Positions 1 to 6,376 of a stretch of 10,212 bases of DNA are shown here, piece by piece. A model generated the notes under the pieces. It did not search any database. It saw only the letters and a list, made by a program, of their open reading frames with translations, and was not told the origin of the DNA. Positions within the stretch are counted from its first letter, which is position 1; each line of letters starts with the position of its first letter. The position numbers were made by a program, and so were the translations under genes. The DNA is from Dehalococcoidales bacterium (GTDB taxonomy: Bacteria > Chloroflexota > Dehalococcoidia > Dehalococcoidales > Fen-1064), in contig JAQTOJ010000053.1 in NCBI GenBank assembly GCA_028713395.1, forward strand, positions 1 to 10,212. Direction: 5' to 3'.

Positions 1-935
1 TTTTGATAAGTGAACCCTTTACTGGAACGCCAGGCTGCTTCATAGACGACAAAGCGCGTGGCATCTACGTCTTGTGCCATATCCGCCATGTAGTGTTGTA
101 TCACCTGGAAACTGCCTATGATCCTTTCGAACTGCTTGCGGTCTTTCACATAATCGAGCGTCATTTCCATGACACGCTGTAAAACGCCAACGGTATCACA
201 GCCCTGCAAGATCGCCGCCCGATCGACACTACGCCGGGCGAATTCCCAGCCCGCGCCAACCGTTCCCAGGATACTTTCCTTAGTCACCCGTACTCCATCA
301 AAAACCACTTCACACTGTTTATCGCCGGAAATGGTTTTCAAAACATTGACCGTGACGCCGGGGGTTTTAACAGGCACGATAAATAATGTGATACCTTTAG
401 TCTTGTCGGCGGGGCTGCTCGTCCGGGCAACACAAATAATATAATCGGCTATATGCGCATCCGGCACAAACAGTTTCACCCCGTTAATCACGTAGCTTTC
501 TTTATCCAATTTGGCTTTCACCGCAATCGATTCCGGTTCATACAGACCTTCGGTTTCCGTCAACGCCAGGGTAAACAAGGTTTTCCCGGAGGCAATCTGC
601 GGCAGATATAACCCCTTTTGTTCGGGACTGCCAGCATCGAGCAAGGTCAACGCGCCCAATACCACGGTGGAGAAAAATGGCCCCGGCAGGCACGCCCTCC
701 CCATTTCTTCCTGTAAAACCGCCAGGTCTACCAACTTCAATCCCGAACCGCCGTACCTTTCAGGAATCGCTAACCCCTGCCAGCCAAGTGCCGCCATCTC
801 CTGCCAGAGCGCCGGAGAGTAGCCTTTTTCATCTTTCTCCATCTGTTTCACATAAGCTTTAGGGCATTTCGCGGCCAGAAAATCACGCGCTGATTTTTTC
901 AGCATTTCCTGGTCTTCAGTCAGGGCGAAATCCAT
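1..935 (-). CDS. Acyl-CoA dehydrogenase family protein with atypical FAD loop, 3' end outside window
   Basis: The frame is open from ATG at 935 to the window edge, giving 311 residues of a family usually near 380, so the C-terminal part is missing. The N-terminal helical domain is recognisable (MDFALTEDQEMLKKSARDF, then PERYGG at 58-63), followed by the middle beta domain (LPQIASGKTLF, 111-121) and the start of the C-terminal helical domain with DRKQF at 265-269 and GSFQVIQH at 274-281. The usual TEPxAGSD flavin loop is replaced by TETEGLYEPES (126-136). The position that carries the catalytic Glu in isovaleryl-CoA dehydrogenases aligns with Ala near 240-241. The other possible catalytic site lies beyond the window. 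A GAGAGGT ribosome site precedes the start, which lies 15 bases after the DUF1893 gene. It is probably the last visible gene of the leftward operon. The altered loop suggests a non-canonical or structural subunit, possibly paired with the ACAD at 2635-3810; this is inference. Confidence 0.88.
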   Translation of the reverse strand, partial: MDFALTEDQEMLKKSARDFLAAKCPKAYVKQMEKDEKGYSPALWQEMAALGWQGLAIPERYGGSGLKLVDLAVLQEEMGRACLPGPFFSTVVLGALTLLDAGSPEQKGLYLPQIASGKTLFTLALTETEGLYEPESIAVKAKLDKESYVINGVKLFVPDAHIADYIICVARTSSPADKTKGITLFIVPVKTPGVTVNVLKTISGDKQCEVVFDGVRVTKESILGTVGAGWEFARRSVDRAAILQGCDTVGVLQRVMEMTLDYVKDRKQFERIIGSFQVIQHYMADMAQDVDATRFVVYEAAWRSSKGFTYQ

Positions 936-950
936 TGTTTACCTCTCAAA

Positions 951-1382
951 TCAGTGTTTCTTGGTGCGGTCAACCGCGCGGTTTTTCAGCGCCCCGATAA
1001 ACTCGTCCGCATTTTTCCCCTGTGAAAGCTGCTCCATGGGGCACATTTTTTCACCGCTGTCATCCTTGATACAATCTACGGTCTCATCGAAATGGTAAAT
1101 GATACCCGCGGCTTCCAGTGTCACCTTCGCCATCTCGCTGCCCAATGGACTGAAGACTTCACGGCAGGGAATTTTAGTTAACAACAAGGCAGCGGCGTTC
1201 CCGATTACGCGGTCGAACACGATCAGCGGGATATCTGTGTGCGCTTTCATATCTATGAATTCCAGCAATGGTTGCAGGCGTTCTTTCCGGGAACTGAAAA
1301 TCAGCGTTTCCCCGCTATATATCCGCAGGGTATCGCGGCCCGGTAAAAACTGGTGATAGCATCCGTCTATTTTGTCTAACAT
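951..1382 (-). CDS. DUF1893 family protein (TM1506-like, cytidine-deaminase-like fold)
   Basis: This 143-residue protein matches what I know of DUF1893. It has a strand leading into VFDRVIGNAAALLL (55-68), a central GSEMAKVTLEAAGI segment (81-94), and the conserved CPMEQL near the C-terminus (114-119). The family includes Thermotoga TM1506, whose structure resembles the cytidine deaminase fold, but no reaction has been assigned to my knowledge. I see no classical zinc-deaminase pair of HxE and PCxxC motifs. The start codon lies one base after the stop of the LarA-like gene and has no strong ribosome site of its own, so translation is probably coupled to that gene. The basic tail (RTKKH) is unremarkable. 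Its tight placement between a LarA homologue and an ACAD suggests a role in the same pathway, perhaps sensing or modifying a small molecule. That role is speculation. Confidence 0.8.
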   Translation of the reverse strand: MLDKIDGCYHQFLPGRDTLRIYSGETLIFSSRKERLQPLLEFIDMKAHTDIPLIVFDRVIGNAAALLLTKIPCREVFSPLGSEMAKVTLEAAGIIYHFDETVDCIKDDSGEKMCPMEQLSQGKNADEFIGALKNRAVDRTKKH

Positions 1383-1383
1383 C

Positions 1384-2625
1384 TTAACTCGTGAAGTACT
1401 GAATTTCCGAATTCGGGTACACCCCCACTTTGGCGGTGGATGGATAATCCTTTTCCAGTAATATCAGCGCTTCCTCCCATTTATACACAAAAACAACCTT
1501 CTCCGAGGCAGCATACCAGCCCTGCCCGGCAAGATCGGGATAAGCATTGTAAACGATCAAACGGCGGACATGTTCCGGCACGCGGGAGAACTGGTGTTCG
1601 GGGCCGAATTGTTTTTCCCCGAACGGTCCGAGCAGATAATGCACTACCTGTCCTTCCGGCGCGTTGGCTATCAGCACGACATCGCCGCCCTGGCGGTTCA
1701 CCGCTGAGTTGGCAATGCTGACGCCGATAAAGGCCTCATTAGCCTTGATAAAAGCGTTGGCGATGACAATATCTTTATCCTGTACTTTGGGGGTCAAATA
1801 GTGAGCTTTAGCGGCTTTGACAGCTTCCGCATATGCCGGTTTCAAAGCCCCGGCAAAGACCGCCGTGGTTTCACCCATGTAGTTCACCATTACGTCTACA
1901 ATGAAATCTAAGCCCGCCAGCGTGGCGGCTTCTTCAATGTCTAAACGCATCGGGTTTTCATCAAAGCGCCCTGTCCCCAGTTTGCCGCGCAAAGCCGTCA
2001 GGTCATGATGCGTTTGCTTGTGGTTATGCAATGTGGTCTCAAACGAGGTGACGCCCGGCAGGATGATCTTGCCGCCACCCCCGAAGCCGCTCATGGGATG
2101 CGGCACTACCATACCCAACGCAATTTTCAAATCACAGGACATCACTTCCGCGTTCACCGAGACAGGCGTGCCGTAAGTACCGGTCTTCCCCACCGGCACG
2201 CAATTCCCAAACGGGTTGTGATTGTAAACAGCGAACCGTGACATGATATCTTCACCAAGTTTTTTCACAAAATCGATCCGTGTAAGCGCGCCGTGACAAC
2301 CCAGGGCGCAGACAAAACGTATCTGTTTATCTTTGATGCCGGCGGCGGCTAATTCTTTAAGTACCGCCTGCGCCAAAGCCTCGGTGCGGGTGACGCGGGA
2401 CATATCGTCAAAAATGATAACGACTTCTTTCTTGCCTTTGGCTAATTCTTTGAGGGGAGAGCAACCGATGGGGTTTTGCAACGCCCGGCCGATATCTGAC
2501 GGTTTGAGCGCCGGTTTGTTATAACCCGCCATATTGATCGTTTCCACCTGCCACGCATCCGGCAGCAGAAAATTCACTTCCGTAGTACCGTACCAGTTCA
2601 ACTGGGGTAACTTCACTAAAGCCAT
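1384..2625 (-). CDS. LarA-like nickel-pincer 2-hydroxyacid racemase/epimerase family protein (DUF2088)
   Basis: This 413-residue protein has the LarA family length and motifs. Using Lactobacillus plantarum LarA as remembered reference, the key residues are all matched: Asp74 and Arg77 in FDDMSR, His111 in ALGCHG, His176 in VVPHPMSG, the cofactor-linking Lys186 in GGGGKIILPG, and His202 in LHNHKQ. The spacings His176-Lys186 (10) and Lys186-His202 (16) equal those of the reference. It should therefore be able to bind the nickel-pincer nucleotide, which needs LarB, LarC and LarE encoded elsewhere. Characterised relatives racemise or epimerise lactate and other 2-hydroxyacids; the substrate here cannot be read from sequence. 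The ribosome site AGGAG lies 7 bases before the ATG and overlaps the TAG stop of the upstream ACAD gene, so the two are tightly coupled. Placement among acyl-CoA dehydrogenases hints at a hydroxyacid that feeds or leaves an acyl-CoA pathway; this is inference. Confidence 0.88.
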   Translation of the reverse strand: MALVKLPQLNWYGTTEVNFLLPDAWQVETINMAGYNKPALKPSDIGRALQNPIGCSPLKELAKGKKEVVIIFDDMSRVTRTEALAQAVLKELAAAGIKDKQIRFVCALGCHGALTRIDFVKKLGEDIMSRFAVYNHNPFGNCVPVGKTGTYGTPVSVNAEVMSCDLKIALGMVVPHPMSGFGGGGKIILPGVTSFETTLHNHKQTHHDLTALRGKLGTGRFDENPMRLDIEEAATLAGLDFIVDVMVNYMGETTAVFAGALKPAYAEAVKAAKAHYLTPKVQDKDIVIANAFIKANEAFIGVSIANSAVNRQGGDVVLIANAPEGQVVHYLLGPFGEKQFGPEHQFSRVPEHVRRLIVYNAYPDLAGQGWYAASEKVVFVYKWEEALILLEKDYPSTAKVGVYPNSEIQYFTS

Positions 2626-2634
2626 TTTTTTCTC

Positions 2635-3810
2635 CTATGTGCTAGAAGGCAAACCGAGGCCGCGGGTCGCCACGATATTCTTCAGGACCTCGTTAGTGCC
2701 GCCCTGTAAACTATAACCCTTGGAAGCCAGGAAAGAATGCGGCGCGAGTCCTGCGATCGGCGCCCATTTGGATTCTTTCCAGAGTTGCCCGTACAAACCG
2801 AGGATATCGGTGGCGACGGTGCCTAGATGCTGCTCGAAGGTGGTGCAGTACCACTTGGCCATAGCCGCTTCCACATTAGGTGAAATGCCTTTTTCCATCA
2901 CCTGTATCACACGGTAGGTCAGCAAACGCCCCACCTCAAACTCTACGCCCAGTTGCGCCAGCCGGGTGCGGACTCCAGGCTCTTCACAAATGGGTTTGCC
3001 GCGTCGCCGGGTTTCTTTGGTGTATTTCAAAATGGCATCGTAGAGGACGTAATTCCCCATCAGACGTTCCAACCCGGCGCGCTCATAATCCAGTTGGTTC
3101 AGTATTTGATAAAAACCGCGATTTTTCTCACCGATGAGGTATTTTTTATGCACGCGGACATTATCGTAAAAAACCTCTCCCCAGGCTTCGCTGTTGGTAA
3201 TATCGATCGTCGGACGGATGGTGATACCGGGTGTTTTAGCATCGATCACAAATTCGCTGATACCCCGGCTTTTGGGGGCATCCGGGTCGGTGCGTGCCAC
3301 CAGGTAAACGTGGGTCATAAAACGGGCGCAACTCGTCCACATTTTTTGCCCGTTAACTACGTAATAATCACCGTCCTGCACGGCGCGGGTTTTTAATGAA
3401 GCCAGATCCGAACCGGCTTGCGGTTCGCTCATACCCAGGCCGACATAAGCTTCACCGGCGAGGATTTTAGGCAATAATTCCTGCTTTTGCTCCTCGGTGC
3501 CATAGGCCAGGATTGCCCGTCCGATCTGCCTATCGGCAAACCAGTGACAGGCGGCGGGCGCTCCGTAACGCAGCATTTCTTCCGTCAGGATAAGGCGGTC
3601 GGTGTGACTCCTGCCCTGCCCGCCGTATTGTTTCGGCCAGGTCAACCCTATCCAGCCCCTGGCGGCTACTTTTTTCGTGAATTCGGGTGAATATCCTTGA
3701 ATCCAGCCATCCACCATCGGCTTGAAGGTGCCTTTGGAAATCTCGGATTCCAGAAAGCTGCGCACTTCCTTGCGCCAGGCTTCCTGTTCGAGCGTAAACT
3801 CAAAATCCAT
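2635..3810 (-). CDS. Acyl-CoA dehydrogenase with isovaleryl-type catalytic Glu
   Basis: This full-length ACAD (391 residues) oxidises an acyl-CoA thioester to the 2-enoyl-CoA with FAD. Visible elements are the N-terminal helical domain with PKQYGGQGRS (59-68), the flavin loop MSEPQAGSD (127-135), the NGQKMWTS strand (153-160) and the C-terminal LQGGTNEVLKNIVA (368-381). At the place where medium- and short-chain enzymes have the catalytic Glu (YEG), this protein has QGG. A Glu at 243 (LDYERAG) falls at the position used by isovaleryl- and long-chain-type enzymes, so Glu243 is the probable base. The GGTNE...RGLGLP ending resembles FadE26/FadE28-like actinobacterial steroid ACADs, some of which are alpha2-beta2 heteromers. 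A purine-rich AGGGAGAG site precedes the ATG. It lies 50 bases after the RAM gene and 9 bases before the LarA-like gene. The substrate is unknown; branched or bulky acyl-CoAs are plausible. Confidence 0.93.
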   Translation of the reverse strand: MDFEFTLEQEAWRKEVRSFLESEISKGTFKPMVDGWIQGYSPEFTKKVAARGWIGLTWPKQYGGQGRSHTDRLILTEEMLRYGAPAACHWFADRQIGRAILAYGTEEQKQELLPKILAGEAYVGLGMSEPQAGSDLASLKTRAVQDGDYYVVNGQKMWTSCARFMTHVYLVARTDPDAPKSRGISEFVIDAKTPGITIRPTIDITNSEAWGEVFYDNVRVHKKYLIGEKNRGFYQILNQLDYERAGLERLMGNYVLYDAILKYTKETRRRGKPICEEPGVRTRLAQLGVEFEVGRLLTYRVIQVMEKGISPNVEAAMAKWYCTTFEQHLGTVATDILGLYGQLWKESKWAPIAGLAPHSFLASKGYSLQGGTNEVLKNIVATRGLGLPSST

Positions 3811-3860
3811 GAGCCACTCTCCCTAAAGAATGTGGGTGAAAGGTTGAACCAGCATTATTT

Positions 3861-4088
3861 CTAAACAACCAGGCAGGTAACGGTGCGGCTGATGCCGGCA
3901 ATGGGATGAACGTGCTGGGTCACAATATCGCCGATCTCGTTCAGGGTGTCCCCTTCGATGACGACGATAATATCGTAAGGACCGGTAACCGTATCTACTG
4001 ATTTGATACCTTTAAGGCGGCTCAATGCGGTGACGACTTCACGGCTTCTGCCAACCGTAGTTTCCATGAGAATGAATGCCTTTGCCAT
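3861..4088 (-). CDS. Stand-alone Lrp/AsnC RAM-domain protein (ligand-binding regulator)
   Basis: This 75-residue protein consists only of the RAM (AsnC_trans_reg) domain of the Lrp/AsnC family. It starts at AKAFILMETTVG, has the conserved VTGPYDIIVVIEGD segment (34-47), and ends with HPIAGISRTVTCLVV. No helix-turn-helix is present. I chose the ATG at 4088 over an upstream in-frame start at 4133, because GGAGG lies about ten bases before 4088 and the RAM fold begins immediately after it. Such short RAM proteins are known in archaea and bacteria; they bind amino acids or related small molecules and can assemble into rings or with full-length Lrp proteins. It is the first gene of the leftward operon, with its own promoter at 4145-4173. 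It may therefore report a pathway metabolite, but it would need a DNA-binding or enzyme partner. The ligand and target are unknown. Confidence 0.88.
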   Translation of the reverse strand: MAKAFILMETTVGRSREVVTALSRLKGIKSVDTVTGPYDIIVVIEGDTLNEIGDIVTQHVHPIAGISRTVTCLVV

Positions 4089-4144
4089 GTCCTTATTACC
4101 TCCATTTTCGTTGGCGCACAAAAGGGGTCTCAAACGCCTTAAGT

Positions 4145-4173
4145 ATTATACGATAAACCGTCAGTGTTTTCAC
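4145..4173 (-). promoter_or_regulatory. Sigma70-type promoter for the leftward RAM-ACAD-LarA operon
   Basis: On the minus strand a perfect TATAAT (4150 to 4145) follows GTGAAA (4173 to 4168, 4 of 6 matches to TTGACA) with a 17-base spacer. Transcription would begin near 4138, giving a leader of about 50 bases before the RAM gene ATG at 4088. The -35 box overlaps one TTTTCA hexamer on the plus strand, and the palindrome AACCGGTT (4175-4182) sits directly upstream. Confidence 0.6.
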
Positions 4174-4269
4174 TAACCGGTTTTCAGAAAAATCGCTACG
4201 ACACGAAACGATATTTTCAAACCCTTTTCATAGCTGCTTACCGCTTCAAACTGGACATATCTGCCAACA

Positions 4270-4275
4270 TATAAT
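4270..4275 (+). promoter_or_regulatory. Candidate -10 element for the ACAD-etfBA operon
   Basis: A perfect TATAAT lies 115 bases before the TTG start at 4390. No good -35 box is found at 16-18 bases: TTCAAA at 4245 gives a 19-base spacer, and TGGACA at 4252 is only 12 bases away. The promoter may therefore depend on an activator or use another site. Transcription from here would place the inverted repeat at 4320-4339 in the leader RNA. Confidence 0.35.
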
Positions 4276-4319
4276 AAACTAGTTCTTTGTGGGCATCAGT
4301 ATTTATACCTAGTCGCAAC

Positions 4320-4339
4320 GTTTTTCAAAGCTGAAAAAC
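4320..4339. repeat. Perfect 8-base inverted repeat (operator or leader hairpin)
   Basis: GTTTTTCA and TGAAAAAC are exact inverted copies separated by AAGC. They lie 50 bases before the ACAD start and downstream of the candidate -10. The symmetry suits a dimeric repressor such as a TetR-family fatty-acid regulator, or a weak RNA hairpin. No U-tract follows, so it is not an attenuator of the usual kind. Confidence 0.5.
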
Positions 4340-4389
4340 CTGCGCTGATATGCCACCGGAAATTACCCGGAAAACTTGGAGGCTATACT

Positions 4390-5547
4390 TTGGATTATTT
4401 CTTAACCGAACAACAGAAAATGCTGAAAGATCTGACGCGCCGCATCGCCGAGGAAAAAATTCTGCCGGTGCGCGCCGAACTTGATGAAAAAGAAGAATAC
4501 CCTGCGGAAATCATTAAAACCATTGCAGATAGTGACCTGATGCGCGTCTTTATTCCTGAAAAATATGATGGGCTGGGTGGCGGCACCACGGAACTTTGCC
4601 TGGTCGTGGAAGAACTGAGCCGTGTCTGCGGCTCCGTCGCGGTCAGTTACGCCGTCACCGCTTTAGGCTCTTACGCCGTCATGCTCTATGGCTCTGAAGA
4701 ACAGAAGTTGAAATACCTGCCGCAGATTGCTTCCGGGAAAAAACTCTGCGCTTTCGGGCTCACGGAATCCACCGCCGGCAGCGATGCCGGTAATATCAAA
4801 ACCACTGCCGAGAGAGTTGACGGTGGTTATCTGCTCAACGGCACCAAACAATTTATCACCAACGGCGGCGAAGCGGATTTCTATACCATAATCGCCCTGA
4901 CGGATAAAACCAAAGGCGCTCGCGGCGCCAGCGCCTTGATGGTGGAAAAAGATACCCCCGGCTTCACTTTCGGCAAAAAAGAAAGAAAAATGGGTATCCG
5001 TTCATCCTCTACCCGCGAATTGGTTTTCCGTAACTGTCTTATCCCGGCAGACAACCTCATCGGGAAAGAAGGGCAGGGTTTCATCATTACGATGAAAGTA
5101 CTCGACCATTCCCGTCCCGGCATCGGGGCACAGGCATTAGGGATTGCTCAGGGTTCGATGGAAGCTGCCATCGATTATACCCAGCAACGCATCCAGTTCG
5201 GTCAGCCTTTGATCTCCATACAGGTAGTGCAGCATATGCTGGCCAATATGGCGTTGAAAATTGAAGCTGCCCGCGCGCTCATCTACTGCGTGGCGCGGTT
5301 TATGGATTCCGGCGCGAAGAGTTTCACCGAAGAAGCCGCCATGGCGAAGGTTTTTGCCTCCGATGTGGCGATGGAAGTGACTACCAACTCCGTGCAGGTG
5401 TGCGGCGGCGCTGGTTATATGCGCGATTATCCTATGGAAAAAATGATGCGTGACGCTAAAATCACACAGATTTACGAAGGCAGCAATGAAGTGCTGCGCA
5501 ATACCATAGCCGGGGCGCTGCGCAAACGTAAGGGACGCACGGCATGA
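4390..5547 (+). CDS. Short/medium-chain-type acyl-CoA dehydrogenase, Etf-linked
   Basis: This 385-residue, complete ACAD is of the classical butyryl/short-chain type. It has PEKYDGLGGG (56-65), the flavin loop LTESTAGSD (124-132), NGTKQFITNG (150-159), QRIQFGQPL (266-274) and the signature VCGGAGYMRDYPMEK (337-351). The C-terminal QIYEGSNEVLRN carries the catalytic base Glu363. The start is TTG at 4390, backed by GGAGG seven bases upstream; the next in-frame ATG would remove the first helix. Its stop overlaps the etfB start (ATGA), so the two are translationally coupled and the electrons almost certainly pass to this Etf. The basic tail RKRKGRTA is slightly unusual. The reaction is FAD-dependent acyl-CoA oxidation in the cytoplasm, or the reverse if the Etf is driven by bifurcation. 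Chain length and branching preference are not decidable from sequence alone. Confidence 0.95.
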   Translation: MDYFLTEQQKMLKDLTRRIAEEKILPVRAELDEKEEYPAEIIKTIADSDLMRVFIPEKYDGLGGGTTELCLVVEELSRVCGSVAVSYAVTALGSYAVMLYGSEEQKLKYLPQIASGKKLCAFGLTESTAGSDAGNIKTTAERVDGGYLLNGTKQFITNGGEADFYTIIALTDKTKGARGASALMVEKDTPGFTFGKKERKMGIRSSSTRELVFRNCLIPADNLIGKEGQGFIITMKVLDHSRPGIGAQALGIAQGSMEAAIDYTQQRIQFGQPLISIQVVQHMLANMALKIEAARALIYCVARFMDSGAKSFTEEAAMAKVFASDVAMEVTTNSVQVCGGAGYMRDYPMEKMMRDAKITQIYEGSNEVLRNTIAGALRKRKGRTA

Positions 5548-6329
5548 ACATCGTCGTCTGCCTGAAGCAGGTGCCCGGCACTACTGAAGTCCAGATCGAC
5601 CCCGTGAAAAACACCCTTATCCGCCAGGGCATCAAGAGCATTATCAATCCTTTCGACGCTTACGCGCTGGAAGAAGGGGTGCGCCTGAAAGAACGCTACG
5701 GCGGCAAGGTCACCTCCATCAGCATGGGGCCTCCTCAAGCGGTGGATATGCTGCGCGATGCCATTAGCGTGGGGGCGGATGATGCCGTCTTATTGAGCGA
5801 TATGGCTTTCGCCGGCGCAGACACCTGGGCAACCTCCTACACACTGGGCAAAGCCGTGAGAAAAATCACTAACTGTGATCTGGTGATCTGCGGGCGCCAG
5901 ACTCTTGACGGCGATACCGGACAGGTAGGCCCGGAACTGGCGGAAATGCTGGGAGTTCCCTTCATCGCCTACGTCAGTAAAATTGAAGAAATCAAAGACG
6001 GTGTGATCCGGGTGCAGCGGATGGTCGAAGAAGGCTATGAAACTATTGAAACCACGCTGCCGGCCGTCATCACCGTCGTTAAAGAAATCAACACCCCGCG
6101 TTTACCCTCTTTCCGGGGGATGACCAAAGCCAAGACCGCCCAGATACCCACCTGGAAAGCCGGGGATATCGGAGCGGAGAAAGAGAATGTCGGGCTGGCG
6201 GGTTCCGCCACACAGGTCGTTAAAATTTTCTTTCCCCAGAGAGTCCACAAGGCGGAAATGTTCAAAGGCGATGCCGCCACCCAGGTGAACGCGCTGGTGG
6301 AGAAATTAAAAGAAGCAAAGCTGGTATAA
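5544..6329 (+). CDS. etfB: Electron transfer flavoprotein beta subunit, bifurcating-type motif
   Basis: This 261-residue EtfB has the typical N-terminus MNIVVCLKQVPGT, INPFDAYALEEGVRLKE (34-50), and the nucleotide loop DGDTGQVGPELAEMLG (122-137). The family's connecting arm follows as PRLPSFRGMTKAKT (185-198). The DGDTxQVGP form of the loop is the one I associate with bifurcating-type Etfs such as those of Megasphaera, Acidaminococcus and Acetobacterium, where the subunit binds FAD that reacts with NADH. Mitochondrial-type EtfB, with AMP there, has a different loop. It forms a heterodimer with EtfA and accepts electrons from, or gives them to, the acyl-CoA dehydrogenase encoded just upstream, with which it overlaps by four bases. 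EtfA follows after 47 bases. Bifurcation is an inference from the motif and needs biochemistry. Confidence 0.95.
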   Translation: MNIVVCLKQVPGTTEVQIDPVKNTLIRQGIKSIINPFDAYALEEGVRLKERYGGKVTSISMGPPQAVDMLRDAISVGADDAVLLSDMAFAGADTWATSYTLGKAVRKITNCDLVICGRQTLDGDTGQVGPELAEMLGVPFIAYVSKIEEIKDGVIRVQRMVEEGYETIETTLPAVITVVKEINTPRLPSFRGMTKAKTAQIPTWKAGDIGAEKENVGLAGSATQVVKIFFPQRVHKAEMFKGDAATQVNALVEKLKEAKLV

Positions 6330-6338
6330 AATCAATTT

Positions 6339-6359
6339 TCTCTGCCCTCGCGGGAGAGA
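6339..6359 (+). other. Stem-loop between etfB and etfA
   Basis: TCTCT-G-CCC pairs with GGG-AGAGA around a TCGC loop, with a single bulged G at 6344. No U-tract follows, so full termination is unlikely. It may set the EtfB to EtfA ratio through mRNA stability or processing. The etfA ribosome site (GTGAG, 6366-6370) lies just outside the stem. Confidence 0.4.
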
Positions 6360-6376
6360 GTTAACGTGAGAAATCA

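Larger units (their letters stand above)
4167..4339. repeat. Recurring TTTTCA hexamer in the divergent intergenic region
   Basis: The hexamer TTTTCA occurs on the plus strand at 4167, 4181, 4214, 4225 and 4322, and inverted (TGAAAA) at 4332, all inside the region between the two divergent operons. The last two copies form the arms of the inverted repeat at 4320-4339. The first overlaps the minus-strand -35 box. The pattern resembles clustered operator half-sites, though the region is A+T-rich and no binding protein can be named from sequence. Confidence 0.4.

Noticed and set aside
951..1382. DUF1893 protein as an active zinc deaminase
   Set aside because: The HxE and PCxxC zinc motifs of cytidine deaminases are not visible; only the fold family is supported.
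2953..3396. 147-residue plus-strand open frame inside the minus-strand ACAD
   Set aside because: It lies antisense to a clear ACAD and shows no recognisable domain; it is a shadow frame.
4089..4133. N-terminal extension of the RAM protein from the upstream start at 4133
   Set aside because: The extension would translate the strong GGAGG ribosome site of the ATG at 4088 and adds residues not typical of the RAM fold.
4175..4182. AACCGGTT palindrome as an operator
   Set aside because: An 8-base palindrome alone is weak evidence; it is mentioned only as part of the promoter region.
4252..4275. TGGACA plus TATAAT as a complete plus-strand promoter
   Set aside because: The spacer is only 12 bases, too short for a sigma70 promoter, so only the -10 element is listed.
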